A stretch of 17,517 nucleotides of DNA from Chloroflexota bacterium (GCA_020849725.1 JADLAZ010000116.1:1-17517); one strand, 5' to 3'; shown: positions 7,829 through 15,089, numbered from the stretch's first letter. Notes: generated by a model from the letters alone, not told the origin. A program made the numbers and translations.

Positions 7829-8599
7829 ATGACCACCGGACGGCTTGCCGGCAGGCGCGCCATCATCAGCGGCGCCGGGTCGGGCATGGGGCAGGCGGCG
7901 GCGGTTCGCTTCGCCCGCGAGGGGGCCAGGGTTGGCCTGCTGGACATCGATACGGCCGCTATCGACGTGACTATGGCGCGGGTCATCGCCGCCGGTGGCG
8001 AAGCGCTGGCCTTGCCAGGCGACGTCACCGACGAGGCGCAGGTGGCGACCGCTATCGCCCGTGCCGTTGCCGCCTGGGGCGGTCTCGACATCGTTGTGCC
8101 AAACGCGGCCATCCAGCTCTTTGGCCGAGATAGCCGCGCCGACCAGCTCGACCTTGCCGTCTGGCAGCGGACGCTCGACGTCAACCTGACCGGCATCTTC
8201 CTGGTCGCCAAGCACGGCATCCGGGCACTGCTCGCCAGCGGCGGTGGTAGCGTCGTCGTCACTGCCTCGCCGACGGGGCAGTACGGGCTAGCGCCCGGCT
8301 TCGATGCGTACAGCGCCAGCAAGGCTGGCGTGATGGGCCTGACACGGGTGATGGCGAATGACTATGCTCGCCTGGGCGTGCGGGTCAATGCCGTCATTCC
8401 CGGTTTCACCGACACGCCGCTGGTGCGCACGGTGATCGAGGACGCGGCGGCGACCGAGCAAATTGTAAGGACGGTGCCAATGGGGCGGCCGGGCCGACCC
8501 GACGAGGTCGCGGCGGTGATGGTGTTTCTGGCCTCCGACGAGGCGTCGTACGTTACCGGCGCCGCCTGGGCCGTCGACGGCGGCATGACCGCGATCTAA
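7829..8599 (+). CDS. Short-chain dehydrogenase/reductase (SDR), classical type
   Basis: This 256-aa protein has the normal length of classical SDRs. SGAGSGMG near residue 15 is the TGxxxGxG cofactor motif, and LLDID puts an Asp at the end of the second strand, which favours NAD(H). PNAA stands in the place of NNAG, and VNLTG carries the structural Asn. S147 (TASPTG) with Y161 and K165 (YSASK) makes the catalytic set. The Ser-Tyr spacing is 14 rather than the usual 13, a one-residue insertion in the loop. The C-terminus WAVDGGMTAI is typical. The ATG is preceded by GGAAAGGA. It starts 34 nt after the 2-hydroxyacid dehydrogenase, so it probably forms the third step of the same pathway, oxidising or reducing a secondary alcohol. 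Substrate not deducible. Confidence 0.92.
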   Translation: MTTGRLAGRRAIISGAGSGMGQAAAVRFAREGARVGLLDIDTAAIDVTMARVIAAGGEALALPGDVTDEAQVATAIARAVAAWGGLDIVVPNAAIQLFGRDSRADQLDLAVWQRTLDVNLTGIFLVAKHGIRALLASGGGSVVVTASPTGQYGLAPGFDAYSASKAGVMGLTRVMANDYARLGVRVNAVIPGFTDTPLVRTVIEDAAATEQIVRTVPMGRPGRPDEVAAVMVFLASDEASYVTGAAWAVDGGMTAI

Positions 8600-8654
8600 G
8601 CGGTCCAGTCGCCCGTCACGTGGCGTCATCGAGCGTGCGTGCGAGGAGATGGTT

Positions 8655-11423
8655 ATGGCCAGCCCGCTGCTCGAGACCAAGCTCTCTGTGCCCCGGCGGC
8701 GCCCCGGTTTGGTGCCACGCCCGAGACTGAGCGAGCGCCTGACCCGTGGCACTCAGGCGGCACTGACCCTCATCTCGGCGCCAGCCGGTTTTGGCAAGAC
8801 GACGCTGCTGGTCGAGTGGTTGGCCACGACCGCGAGTGACGACCGGTCGGTGGCGTGGCTCTCGCTCGACCCGAGCGACAACGATGCCACCACCTTCTGG
8901 TCCTATCTGATCGCCGCACTGCAGACGGTGGCGCCCGAGATCGGCGCGAGCGCGCTCTCTCTCCTGCGGGTGCCCCAACCGACTGCTATTCAGGCGGTAC
9001 TCGCCACGCTGCTCAACGAGCTTGGCGCTCGCCCGACCGAGCTCGTGCTAGTGCTTGATGACTACCATGTCATTGATGCCCGCGCCATCCACGACGGGCT
9101 GGTCTTCCTGCTCGACCATCTGCCGCCACACGTGCATCTGCTGATCGCTAGCCGGGCGGACCCGGCGCTGCCGCTGGCCCGCCTGCGCGTGCGTGGCGAA
9201 CTGGTCGAGATCCGCGCGACCGATCTGCGCTTCACACCCGCCGAGGCGGCGGCGTACCTCACCGAGGTGATGGGCCTGGCGCTGACGGCGGCGGAGGTCG
9301 CGGCGCTGGAGGGGCGCACCGAAGGCTGGATCGCCGCGCTCCAACTGGCAGCGCTCTCGCTACGCGGTCGCGACGATGTTGCCGGCTTCATCGCTAGCTT
9401 CGCGGGCGACGATCGCTACATCGTCGATTACCTGGTCGAGGAGGTGTTGCAGCGGCAGACGGACCGGGTCCGGGGTTTTCTGTTGCAGACGGCCATCCTG
9501 GACCGGCTGAGCGGCCCGCTGTGCGATGCCGTTACCGCGCAGGAGGGCGGGCAGGCGATGTTGGCGGCGCTGGAGCGCGGCAACCTGTTCGTGACGCCGC
9601 TCGACGAGCGCCGCCGGTGGTACCGCTATCACCTCCTCTTTGCCGACGTGCTGCGAGCGCACCTACTGGACGAGCAGCCGGACACCGTGCAGGACCTGCA
9701 CCGGCGGGCGAGCGCGTGGTACGAGCAGCATGGCGAGCCAGCCGCGGCGATCCAGCACGCGCTGGCTGCCGGTGATGTCGGGCGAGCGGCGGCCTTGATC
9801 GAGTTGGCCCTGCCCGCAATGCGCCAGCGTCGGCAGGAGGCCGCGATACTGGACTGGCTCAGGACTCTCCCGGACGATGTCATCTGCGTCAGACCCGTGC
9901 TGAGCGCCGCCTATGGCGGCGCATTGCTGGCTAGCGGTGAGCGCGAGGGTGTGGAGGCTCGCCTGCGGGACGCCGAGCGATGGCTGGATGCGAGCGCCGA
10001 CAGTGGCGTGTGGCCGGATGCCACGTCGGCGATGGTGGTCGTCGATGATGAGGCATTTCGCCGACTCCCGGGCGCGATCGCCGTATGGCGCGCGGGACTG
10101 GCGCTCGTGCAGGGTGATGTCGCCGGTACCGTGACCTATGCCCGGCGGGCGCACGATCTCGTCCCTGATGATGACGTCATCTGGCGCGGAGCGGCTGTGG
10201 CGCTCTTGGGACTCGCGGCCTGGGCGAGCGGGGACCTCCAGACGGCCCAGCGGCTGTACGCCGAGGGCATGGCTCGTGTGCAGCAGGCCGGTTACCTCTC
10301 GGACGTCATGAGTAGCGCTATCGCCCTAGCTGACATCCAGGTGACACAAGGGCGTCTCCACGAAGCCATGCGTACCTATGAGAATACCTTGCAATTGGGA
10401 GTAGCAGAGGCTGTGCCGTTCCTTCGAGGAACGGCGGACATCTACGTCGGCATGAGCGGGCTTGCCTGTGAGAGAAACGAACTCGCTACTGCAACGCAGC
10501 ATCTACTGCGGAGCCAGGAGTTGGGCGAGCGCACCGGGCTGCCGTACAACCGGTCTCGCTGGTGTGTGGCGATGGCTCGCGTCCTCGAGATCCGGGGTGA
10601 TTTCGACGGCGCACTCGACCTGCTCCAGGAGGCGGAGCGGCTGCACGTGGGTGGCTTCGTCCCCAATGTGCGCCCGATCGCGGCGCTGACGGCACGGGTG
10701 TGGGTGGCCCAGGGGCGGTTGGCCGATGCCCTCGGCTGGGTGCGTGAGCGGGGCTTGTCTGCCGATGGCGATCTCAGCTCTCTGCGCGAGTTCGAGTACC
10801 TCACCCTGGCCAGGGTACTCATCGATCGGTATCGAACCGAAGGCGATGATCGGTTCCTTCAGGACGCTGGCGGGCTTCTCAAGCGCCTCCTGCACGCGGC
10901 AGAGGCTGGTGGGCGGATGGGAAGCGCCATTGCGATCCTGGTGCTGGCGGCGCTCGCCCAGCCGGCGCGCGGCGACCTCGCGGCCGCACTTGTCCCGCTG
11001 GAACGCGCACTGACGCTCGCTGAGCCGGAGGGTTACGTCCGTGTCTTTATCGATGACGGCCCACCCCTGACGACTCTGCTGAAGGCTGCTAGAAAGCGCG
11101 GCGTCGCCTCGAGCTATGTCAGCCGACTGCTGGTTGCCTTCGGCGAGCCTGCCGATAGCACACCCGCCATCCAGGGCATGATCGAGCCACTGAGCGCCCG
11201 CGAGCGTGATGTGTTACGCCTGCTCGGAACTGACCTGAGCGGCCCTGACATCGCCCGCGAGCTCTCCGTGTCACTGAACACCATGCGGACACACACGAAG
11301 AGCATCTTCACCAAGCTTGGGGTGGGCACGCGTCAAGCGGCGGTCCGGCGGGCCGAAGATCTTGGCCTGCTTGCACCAACCCGCACCCACCAGCATCGGT
11401 CTGGCGCCGATCTCGGGGCATAG
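8655..11423 (+). CDS. LAL/MalT-type LuxR family transcriptional regulator (STAND ATPase)
   Basis: This 922-aa ATP-dependent activator begins with the LLETKLSVPRRRPGLVPR leader typical of MalT-like proteins. Walker A is APAGFGKTT with K48, and Walker B is LVLVLDDYH with D135. IASRADPALPLARLRVRGEL is the sensor/winged region of the STAND module. Residues about 340-830 are helical and TPR-like, and probably bind the inducer. The C-terminus (about 846-900) is a LuxR helix-turn-helix: LSARERDVLRLL, then DIARELSVSLNTMRTH. The ATG at 8655 is preferred over the one at 8649 because GAGGAG at 8643-8648 abuts the latter but lies 6 nt from the former. The gene starts 55 nt after the SDR and precedes a small-protein/membrane-protein cluster, its most likely target. 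Ligand unknown. Confidence 0.93.
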   Translation: MASPLLETKLSVPRRRPGLVPRPRLSERLTRGTQAALTLISAPAGFGKTTLLVEWLATTASDDRSVAWLSLDPSDNDATTFWSYLIAALQTVAPEIGASALSLLRVPQPTAIQAVLATLLNELGARPTELVLVLDDYHVIDARAIHDGLVFLLDHLPPHVHLLIASRADPALPLARLRVRGELVEIRATDLRFTPAEAAAYLTEVMGLALTAAEVAALEGRTEGWIAALQLAALSLRGRDDVAGFIASFAGDDRYIVDYLVEEVLQRQTDRVRGFLLQTAILDRLSGPLCDAVTAQEGGQAMLAALERGNLFVTPLDERRRWYRYHLLFADVLRAHLLDEQPDTVQDLHRRASAWYEQHGEPAAAIQHALAAGDVGRAAALIELALPAMRQRRQEAAILDWLRTLPDDVICVRPVLSAAYGGALLASGEREGVEARLRDAERWLDASADSGVWPDATSAMVVVDDEAFRRLPGAIAVWRAGLALVQGDVAGTVTYARRAHDLVPDDDVIWRGAAVALLGLAAWASGDLQTAQRLYAEGMARVQQAGYLSDVMSSAIALADIQVTQGRLHEAMRTYENTLQLGVAEAVPFLRGTADIYVGMSGLACERNELATATQHLLRSQELGERTGLPYNRSRWCVAMARVLEIRGDFDGALDLLQEAERLHVGGFVPNVRPIAALTARVWVAQGRLADALGWVRERGLSADGDLSSLREFEYLTLARVLIDRYRTEGDDRFLQDAGGLLKRLLHAAEAGGRMGSAIAILVLAALAQPARGDLAAALVPLERALTLAEPEGYVRVFIDDGPPLTTLLKAARKRGVASSYVSRLLVAFGEPADSTPAIQGMIEPLSARERDVLRLLGTDLSGPDIARELSVSLNTMRTHTKSIFTKLGVGTRQAAVRRAEDLGLLAPTRTHQHRSGADLGA

Positions 11424-11477
11424 GTTCTCGCCCGTGGCTGCTCCCACGCCGCCGCGGAACCAACCACGTCGCGGGAT

Positions 11478-11497
11478 CGCCGTGCACTAGCACGGCG
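11478..11497. terminator. 8-bp perfect hairpin after the LuxR gene, possible terminator
   Basis: CGCCGTGC and GCACGGCG form a perfect 8-bp stem with a 4-nt ACTA loop, 55 nt after the regulator stop. It is GC-rich and strong but has no T-run, so it could be a non-canonical terminator, a pause site or an operator. Confidence 0.4.
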
Positions 11498-11639
11498 CGA
11501 GCCACATCGCCCGGCGCTCCGCTCCGACAGGTGTGTCGGGGCGAGTGCGTGATGCTGGACGGGCGCACCGACACCCGTGCCACAAGGCCGCGCATCGCCG
11601 GTGGTTGGCAACGAGCGCCCCGCCGCTTCGCCGCCAAAT

Positions 11640-11680
11640 TCACCACGTCAGTCACCACACCTGGTGATGTGCTCTCACCA
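11640..11680. repeat. Cluster of TCACCA elements (three direct, one inverted)
   Basis: TCACCA occurs at 11640-11645, 11652-11657 and 11675-11680, and its reverse complement TGGTGA at 11662-11667. The second copy and the inverted copy make a perfect 6+6 inverted repeat with a 4-nt spacer. The cluster ends 85 nt ahead of the 88-aa gene, a position suited to activator binding. Confidence 0.5.
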
Positions 11681-11702
11681 CATCTCTCTCTATCGTTGTG
11701 AT

Positions 11703-11719
11703 CGAACCATCCAGGTTCG
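11703..11719. repeat. Inverted repeat upstream of the 88-aa gene
   Basis: CGAACC, a 5-nt spacer ATCCA, then GGTTCG: a perfect 6-bp stem 46 nt before the ATG at 11766. It could be an operator half-site pair or an mRNA leader hairpin. Confidence 0.4.
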
Positions 11720-11765
11720 CAGCGGCGGCGGTCCAACCGCAAGCGCCATAGCCAGAAGGAGCGCC

Positions 11766-12032
11766 ATGAGCAAGACACCCGCGTCGACGGGCGACCGTCA
11801 CGAGCCAGCGTGGTACGAGATCCGTCTCCAGGGGCGGCTCGATGCCCGATGGGCCGCTTGGTTCGATGGGCTGAGCCTCACCCATGCAAGCGACGGCGTC
11901 ACCGTCCTCCACGGCCCAGTGGCCGACCAGGTTGCGCTGCACGGCCTGCTGAAGAGAGTGCGCGATTTGGGCTTGCCTTTGATCGCGATCAGGCCGGTTG
12001 ATCCCAATACCGGGAAGGTGACAGACGTATGA
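11766..12032 (+). CDS. Small conserved hypothetical protein (88 aa) of the 'LDxRWxxWFDGL' type
   Basis: An 88-aa soluble protein with no signal peptide or membrane segment. The core is YEIRLQGRLDARWAAWFDGL, then VTVLHGPVADQVALHGLL, then RDLGLPLIAI. I recognise this as a recurring small protein in actinobacteria and Chloroflexota, often found near LAL/LuxR regulators and small membrane proteins. Its biochemical role is not known to me. The predicted beta-beta-alpha alternation suggests a compact binding domain rather than an enzyme. The ATG at 11766 is chosen because AAGGAG lies 4 nt upstream. The longer frame back to 11577 runs through the repeat-rich leader and does not look like protein. 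The stop overlaps the ATG of the next gene (ATGA), indicating coupled translation. Confidence 0.8.
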   Translation: MSKTPASTGDRHEPAWYEIRLQGRLDARWAAWFDGLSLTHASDGVTVLHGPVADQVALHGLLKRVRDLGLPLIAIRPVDPNTGKVTDV

Positions 12033-12496
12033 GCACTACCCATTCCACCGCAAGCATCAAGCAGGAGAGCCTGGTGACGCCAACAGTCGCACATTCTCCG
12101 TCGGATGTGTCGACCTTCAGGCTCTACTTGTTGAGAGCGATGTACGCATTCATGTTCGTTGGGTTAGCGCTTACCAGATGGCCGGGCATTCTCAATCCTC
12201 CACCGGGCATCTCGAACGCGGCGACCGTCGTGGGGAGCGTACTCGGCGCGATCTCGCTGCTGGCAGTGCTGGGAATCCGCTATCCGCTCAAGATGCTGCC
12301 GCTGCTCTTTTTTGAACTCCTCTGGAAGGTTCTGTGGGTTCTGATGTGGGGTTTTCCCCTCTGGTCAACCCAGCAACTGACTCCGGACAGCGAACTAACG
12401 CTGATCTCCACACTTGTGGGTGTTGTGCTGGTCACGCTCAGCATACCGTGGGACTACGTGTTCAAGCAGTACGTGAGAGCATCTGGAGATCGTTGA
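12029..12496 (+). CDS. Small integral membrane protein, about 4 TM, unknown function
   Basis: This is a 155-aa protein if started at the ATG that overlaps the previous stop (ATGA). A GTG at 12074 with AGGAG 6 nt ahead is a real alternative giving 140 aa, and its start region is copied before the next gene. Four hydrophobic helices are visible: LRAMYAFMFVGLAL, ATVVGSVLGAISLLAVLGI, LPLLFFELLWKVLWVLMW and LISTLVGVVLVTLSIPW. The first 30 residues are polar and rich in Ser/Thr. YPLKMLPLLFFELLWK is a recognisable conserved block in small uncharacterised membrane proteins of this kind. The gene is noticeably poorer in G+C (near 50% in places) than its neighbours. Function unknown; its context suggests a membrane unit under control of the upstream LuxR protein. 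Confidence 0.8.
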   Translation: MSTTHSTASIKQESLVTPTVAHSPSDVSTFRLYLLRAMYAFMFVGLALTRWPGILNPPPGISNAATVVGSVLGAISLLAVLGIRYPLKMLPLLFFELLWKVLWVLMWGFPLWSTQQLTPDSELTLISTLVGVVLVTLSIPWDYVFKQYVRASGDR

Positions 12497-12609
12497 AGGA
12501 AGCAGACGATCTCGAATACTCCGACGCAGTCTTCCATGTCAGTCTCACAAGCGATAACGAACGCGTGAGCATCACTCATCTCGCTGCGATCAGCAAGAAG
12601 GAGAGTCCG
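12497..12609. other. Low-GC spacer between two membrane-protein genes
   Basis: A gap of 113 nt, near 50% G+C, with no gene visible. Its right end carries a translation-start module almost identical to the one at 12063-12085. It may hold an internal promoter, but none can be assigned. Confidence 0.4.
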
Positions 12610-13299
12610 ATGACGCCAACACCCGCGCTGCTCATCCGTTGGACCGGTCTGGCCGCCATGGTGGCGGGGGGCATCTTCGCGGGCATCCAGCCGATCCATC
12701 CGCCCGATGTCGTTGCATCGGTCACCACCGCCGCCTGGGCCATCATCACTCCCTTGAAGGTAGCTATGTGCCTTCTCCTCCTGCTCGGCATCACCGGGCT
12801 CTACGCCAGACAAGTGTCTCACGCCGGGTGGCTTGGGTTGGCCGGCTATCTCGTGCTGAGTCTCTCGTGGGCGCTCCAGACGAGCTTCGTCTTCGCCGAA
12901 ACCTTCATCGCGCCGCCGTTGGCGCCCACCGCACCGGAGTTTGTGGGTGGCTTTCTGGGAATCTTCGCCGGAGGCACCGACGGGGTGGATCTCGGCGCGC
13001 TCCCGGCGCTCTATGCCCTGGTGGGGGTCCTGTATATGCTTGGCGGCCTGCTGTTCGGCATCGCGACCTTCCGCGCTGGCGTCTTGCCACGATGGCCGGC
13101 TGGCCTGCTCGCCGCCACGGCCGCGCTGACCCCCTTGGCAGCGTTGCTCCCGCACGCGCTCCAGCGGCTCGCGGCCGTGCCGATGGGGCTCGCGCTAGCC
13201 TGGCTGGGCTATGCGCTCTGGTCGGAACGACGCGCACACGACTTGCGATCTGTGCCTAACGCGGCATCCACTCTGCTCGGCCACGCTGGAGCTGAGTAG
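12610..13299 (+). CDS. Integral membrane protein, about 6 TM, unknown function
   Basis: A 229-aa protein that is almost entirely hydrophobic. Helices are visible at about residues 8-28, 38-63, 69-97, 132-158, 165-185 and 190-206, with short loops. The C-terminal 25 residues are polar and probably cytoplasmic. I see no catalytic motif. It resembles the general class of uncharacterised small membrane proteins found beside LAL regulators, but I cannot place it in a named family. The ATG at 12610 is chosen because AAGGAG at 12598-12603 lies 6 nt ahead. The frame stays open back into the previous gene, but that extension is unlikely to be translated. It is separated from the upstream gene by 113 nt of lower-GC sequence. 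Confidence 0.75.
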   Translation: MTPTPALLIRWTGLAAMVAGGIFAGIQPIHPPDVVASVTTAAWAIITPLKVAMCLLLLLGITGLYARQVSHAGWLGLAGYLVLSLSWALQTSFVFAETFIAPPLAPTAPEFVGGFLGIFAGGTDGVDLGALPALYALVGVLYMLGGLLFGIATFRAGVLPRWPAGLLAATAALTPLAALLPHALQRLAAVPMGLALAWLGYALWSERRAHDLRSVPNAASTLLGHAGAE

Positions 13300-13301
13300 G
13301 A

Positions 13302-13351
13302 GTGCCGCGCAAATTCAGCACTTCGGGCGCCAGGTGACTGGCCCGCGGCAC
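13302..13351. repeat. Long-loop inverted repeat in the leader of the DUF2306 gene
   Basis: GTGCCGCG at 13302-13309 and CGCGGCAC at 13344-13351 are exact reverse complements separated by 34 nt, lying between two membrane-protein genes and ending 27 nt before the next ATG. It could fold in the mRNA, or be chance in GC-rich DNA. Confidence 0.3.
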
Positions 13352-13378
13352 GGCGGGCATCCGTTCAAGGAGCTGAAC

Positions 13379-14131
13379 ATGCGAGAGTTAGGCAATGATC
13401 ACGGTCGATCCATCGTGGCGCCGCAGCGCATTGAGTCAGGCGCCCCCAGGACTCGGACGCCGGCACGGATGGGTGCGCCAGGATGGTTCCTGCCCGTCGC
13501 GCTGCTCCTGTTGAGCGCCGTCCCGCTCGCCGCCGGCGCCTTCCGCCTCGCTGAGCTGGCCGGCGGCGCGGCTATCACCCCGGCCAACGCCCGGTTCTTT
13601 GCGGCGCCGCTGCCAGTAGTGCTGCACATCGTCAGTGCCGCCGTGTATGCCGTGCTGGGCCCACTCCAGTTCGTGCCGAGCATCCGACGACGGATGCCCA
13701 GCTGGCACCGCCGAGCAGGCCACCTCGTGGTCGGATCCGGGCTCGTCGTCGCCCTGTCGGGATTGTGGATGACCCTGTTCTACAAACTCCCGGAGCACGA
13801 CGGCGCGCTCCTGTACGGCTTTCGGCTGCTGTTCGGGTCGGCCATGGTCGTGTCCATTATCCTTGGCGTTACCACGATCAAGCGCGGCGAGGTGATGCGG
13901 CATCGTGCCTGGATGGCGCGCGGCTATGCGATCGGGCTGGGCGCGGGCACCCAGGTGCTGACTCTGCTGGCCGGAGAGATGATCGCCGGGCCGCCGAGCG
14001 AGCTTGGTCGGGCGCTCCTGATGGGCGTGGCCTGGCTGATCAACCTCGCCGTGGCCGAGTGGGCCGTCCACCGGCGGCCGGCAGCTCGCGTCCGCGCGGC
14101 AGCCGTGGCCCTCACCTCACAACAGCCGTGA
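13379..14131 (+). CDS. DUF2306 domain-containing integral membrane protein
   Basis: A 250-aa protein. After a polar N-terminus of about 35 residues come roughly seven hydrophobic helices. The DUF2306 hallmarks are clear: HIVSAAVYAVLGPLQFVPSI, then SWHRRAGHL, GLWMTLFYKLPEHDG and MRHRAWMARGYAIGLGAGTQ. The conserved His residues lie near membrane faces, which has led to comparisons with heme- or quinone-binding membrane proteins; the true function is unknown. The ATG at 13379 is selected because AAGGAG is 6 nt ahead; earlier in-frame codons fall inside the previous gene. It is the last gene of the regulator-linked cluster and runs convergent to the broken oxidoreductase gene, 49 nt away. No T-rich terminator is visible. 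Confidence 0.85.
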   Translation: MRELGNDHGRSIVAPQRIESGAPRTRTPARMGAPGWFLPVALLLLSAVPLAAGAFRLAELAGGAAITPANARFFAAPLPVVLHIVSAAVYAVLGPLQFVPSIRRRMPSWHRRAGHLVVGSGLVVALSGLWMTLFYKLPEHDGALLYGFRLLFGSAMVVSIILGVTTIKRGEVMRHRAWMARGYAIGLGAGTQVLTLLAGEMIAGPPSELGRALLMGVAWLINLAVAEWAVHRRPAARVRAAAVALTSQQP

Positions 14132-14180
14132 TGCTGATTAGACAGCTGCTGCCTCTAGCCATTACCGTTCCACACCATCA

Positions 14181-14908
14181 TCACCGGACGTGCGGCAACA
14201 CGTCCTGGATGAACCGCTCGATGCCGTCCAGCCGTGGACAGTCGGCGAAGCGCAGTTGGAAGTGGCGGACACCGATCGCCTTCCAGGCTTCGATCTGGTC
14301 GATGACCTGTGCTGGCGTGCCGATCAGGCCGGCGCCCCGGTAGAATGGACTAGCCTCGGCTAGTCGACGCGCCTCAGCCTCAGTGGCGGCCACTGCCACG
14401 ACCTCACACGACCACGTGCGGACGATTTCGGTCGCATCCCGGCCGATCTCAGCGCAGTAGCCATCGAGAATGGCCAGCTTGCGGGCGTAGTTCTCCAGTG
14501 AACCACCCGGCAGGTTCCACCAGTCGGCATGACGGGCGACGACCTTGAGCGTCAGTTGCTCGCCACCACCGCCGATCATGATCGACGGCAGCGGGTCTGG
14601 CTTTGGCTGCAGGTAGGCGTTCGTCACGGCATAGTGGCGGCCGGCGTAGGTCACGTCGTCGGCCGTCCACAGCCGGCGGCAGATCTCGACGGTTTCATCT
14701 AACTGGCGGATGCGCGCCGCCGGTGACGGGAATGGCCAGTTGTAGGCGCGATACTCATCGTCTTCGGCACAACGTGGTCGGCGATCCAGACGGAGTCGAA
14801 CTGGCGGCGGACCACGTCGAGCGTGGCCGTAATCTGTGCCTGAAACACCGGCCAGTCACTGCCGTCGGTAGGGAAGTCGGGGACGCGCCAGCCGAACGCC
14901 GTCGCCAT
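14181..14908 (-). pseudogene. Broken LLM-class flavin/F420-dependent oxidoreductase (internal deletion with frame change)
   Basis: Two pieces of one luciferase-like monooxygenase-family gene lie in different frames. The N-terminal piece starts at ATG 14908 behind GAGGGTGAT, begins MATAFGWRVPDFP and runs to DSVWIADHVV. Near 14765-14775 the homology switches frame to EDDEYRAYNWPFPSPAARI, and continues through TYAGRHYAV, IMIGGGGEQLTLKV, ADWWN and RGAGLIGTPAQVIDQIEAW to the stop at 14181. Family members have some 65-75 residues between the DH and EYRAYGW blocks (the barrel strands with the TxxxxLG and GRxxLGxGAGW motifs). All of that is missing, so both a deletion of roughly 200 bases and a frame change occurred, and no functional cofactor site can form. 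The remaining sequence is otherwise undegraded, so the event is recent or an assembly error. Confidence 0.8.
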
Positions 14909-14935
14909 ATCACCCTCACTGCTCGCTGATCGGTC

Positions 14936-14947
14936 CGGTCCGGACCG
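14936..14947. promoter_or_regulatory. 12-bp perfect palindrome in the divergent region, possible operator
   Basis: CGGTCCGGACCG is its own reverse complement and is preceded by an extra direct CGGTC at 14931. It lies 28 nt upstream of the broken oxidoreductase start and about 140 nt from the divergent amidotransferase-like gene. This placement suits a repressor site on the minus-strand promoter. Confidence 0.4.
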
Positions 14948-15019
14948 TGTCGGCTGCCGCCACGCGGCGGCGGGCGCAGCATACCCGGCCACGCCAGCGC
15001 CGTCATCCAGCGAATGCGC

Positions 15020-15025
15020 TATTAT
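15020..15025 (+). promoter_or_regulatory. Possible -10 element for the amidotransferase-like gene
   Basis: TATTAT stands out in a GC-rich divergent region, 64 nt ahead of the ATG at 15090. No good -35 lies at the expected spacing, so the call is weak. Confidence 0.3.
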
Positions 15026-15089
15026 GCCGCCCGTCACGCGCCGCCGTGTGGGGCGGGATGTGACTAGCGCGGGAGGATGGGAGGAGATC

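Larger units (their letters stand above)
11424..11765. promoter_or_regulatory. 342-bp non-coding leader of the membrane-protein cluster, rich in repeats
   Basis: No convincing gene lies here; the open frames seen are continuations or antisense of neighbours. It holds the hairpin at 11478-11497, three direct copies of TCACCAC at 11640, 11652 and 11675, an inverted TGGTGA at 11662-11667 that pairs with the second copy, and a CGAACC/GGTTCG stem at 11703-11719. Given the LuxR regulator next door, these are reasonable candidates for activator sites and a leader hairpin. No consensus -35/-10 pair could be assigned. Confidence 0.45.

Noticed and set aside
8649..8654. Alternative start two codons upstream for the LuxR regulator
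   Set aside because: That ATG directly abuts the GAGGAG element, leaving no spacer; the ATG at 8655 has a 6-nt spacer.
11577..11765. N-terminal extension of the 88-aa protein
   Set aside because: It crosses the repeat-rich leader, has no good ribosome binding site, and the family core begins shortly after the ATG at 11766.
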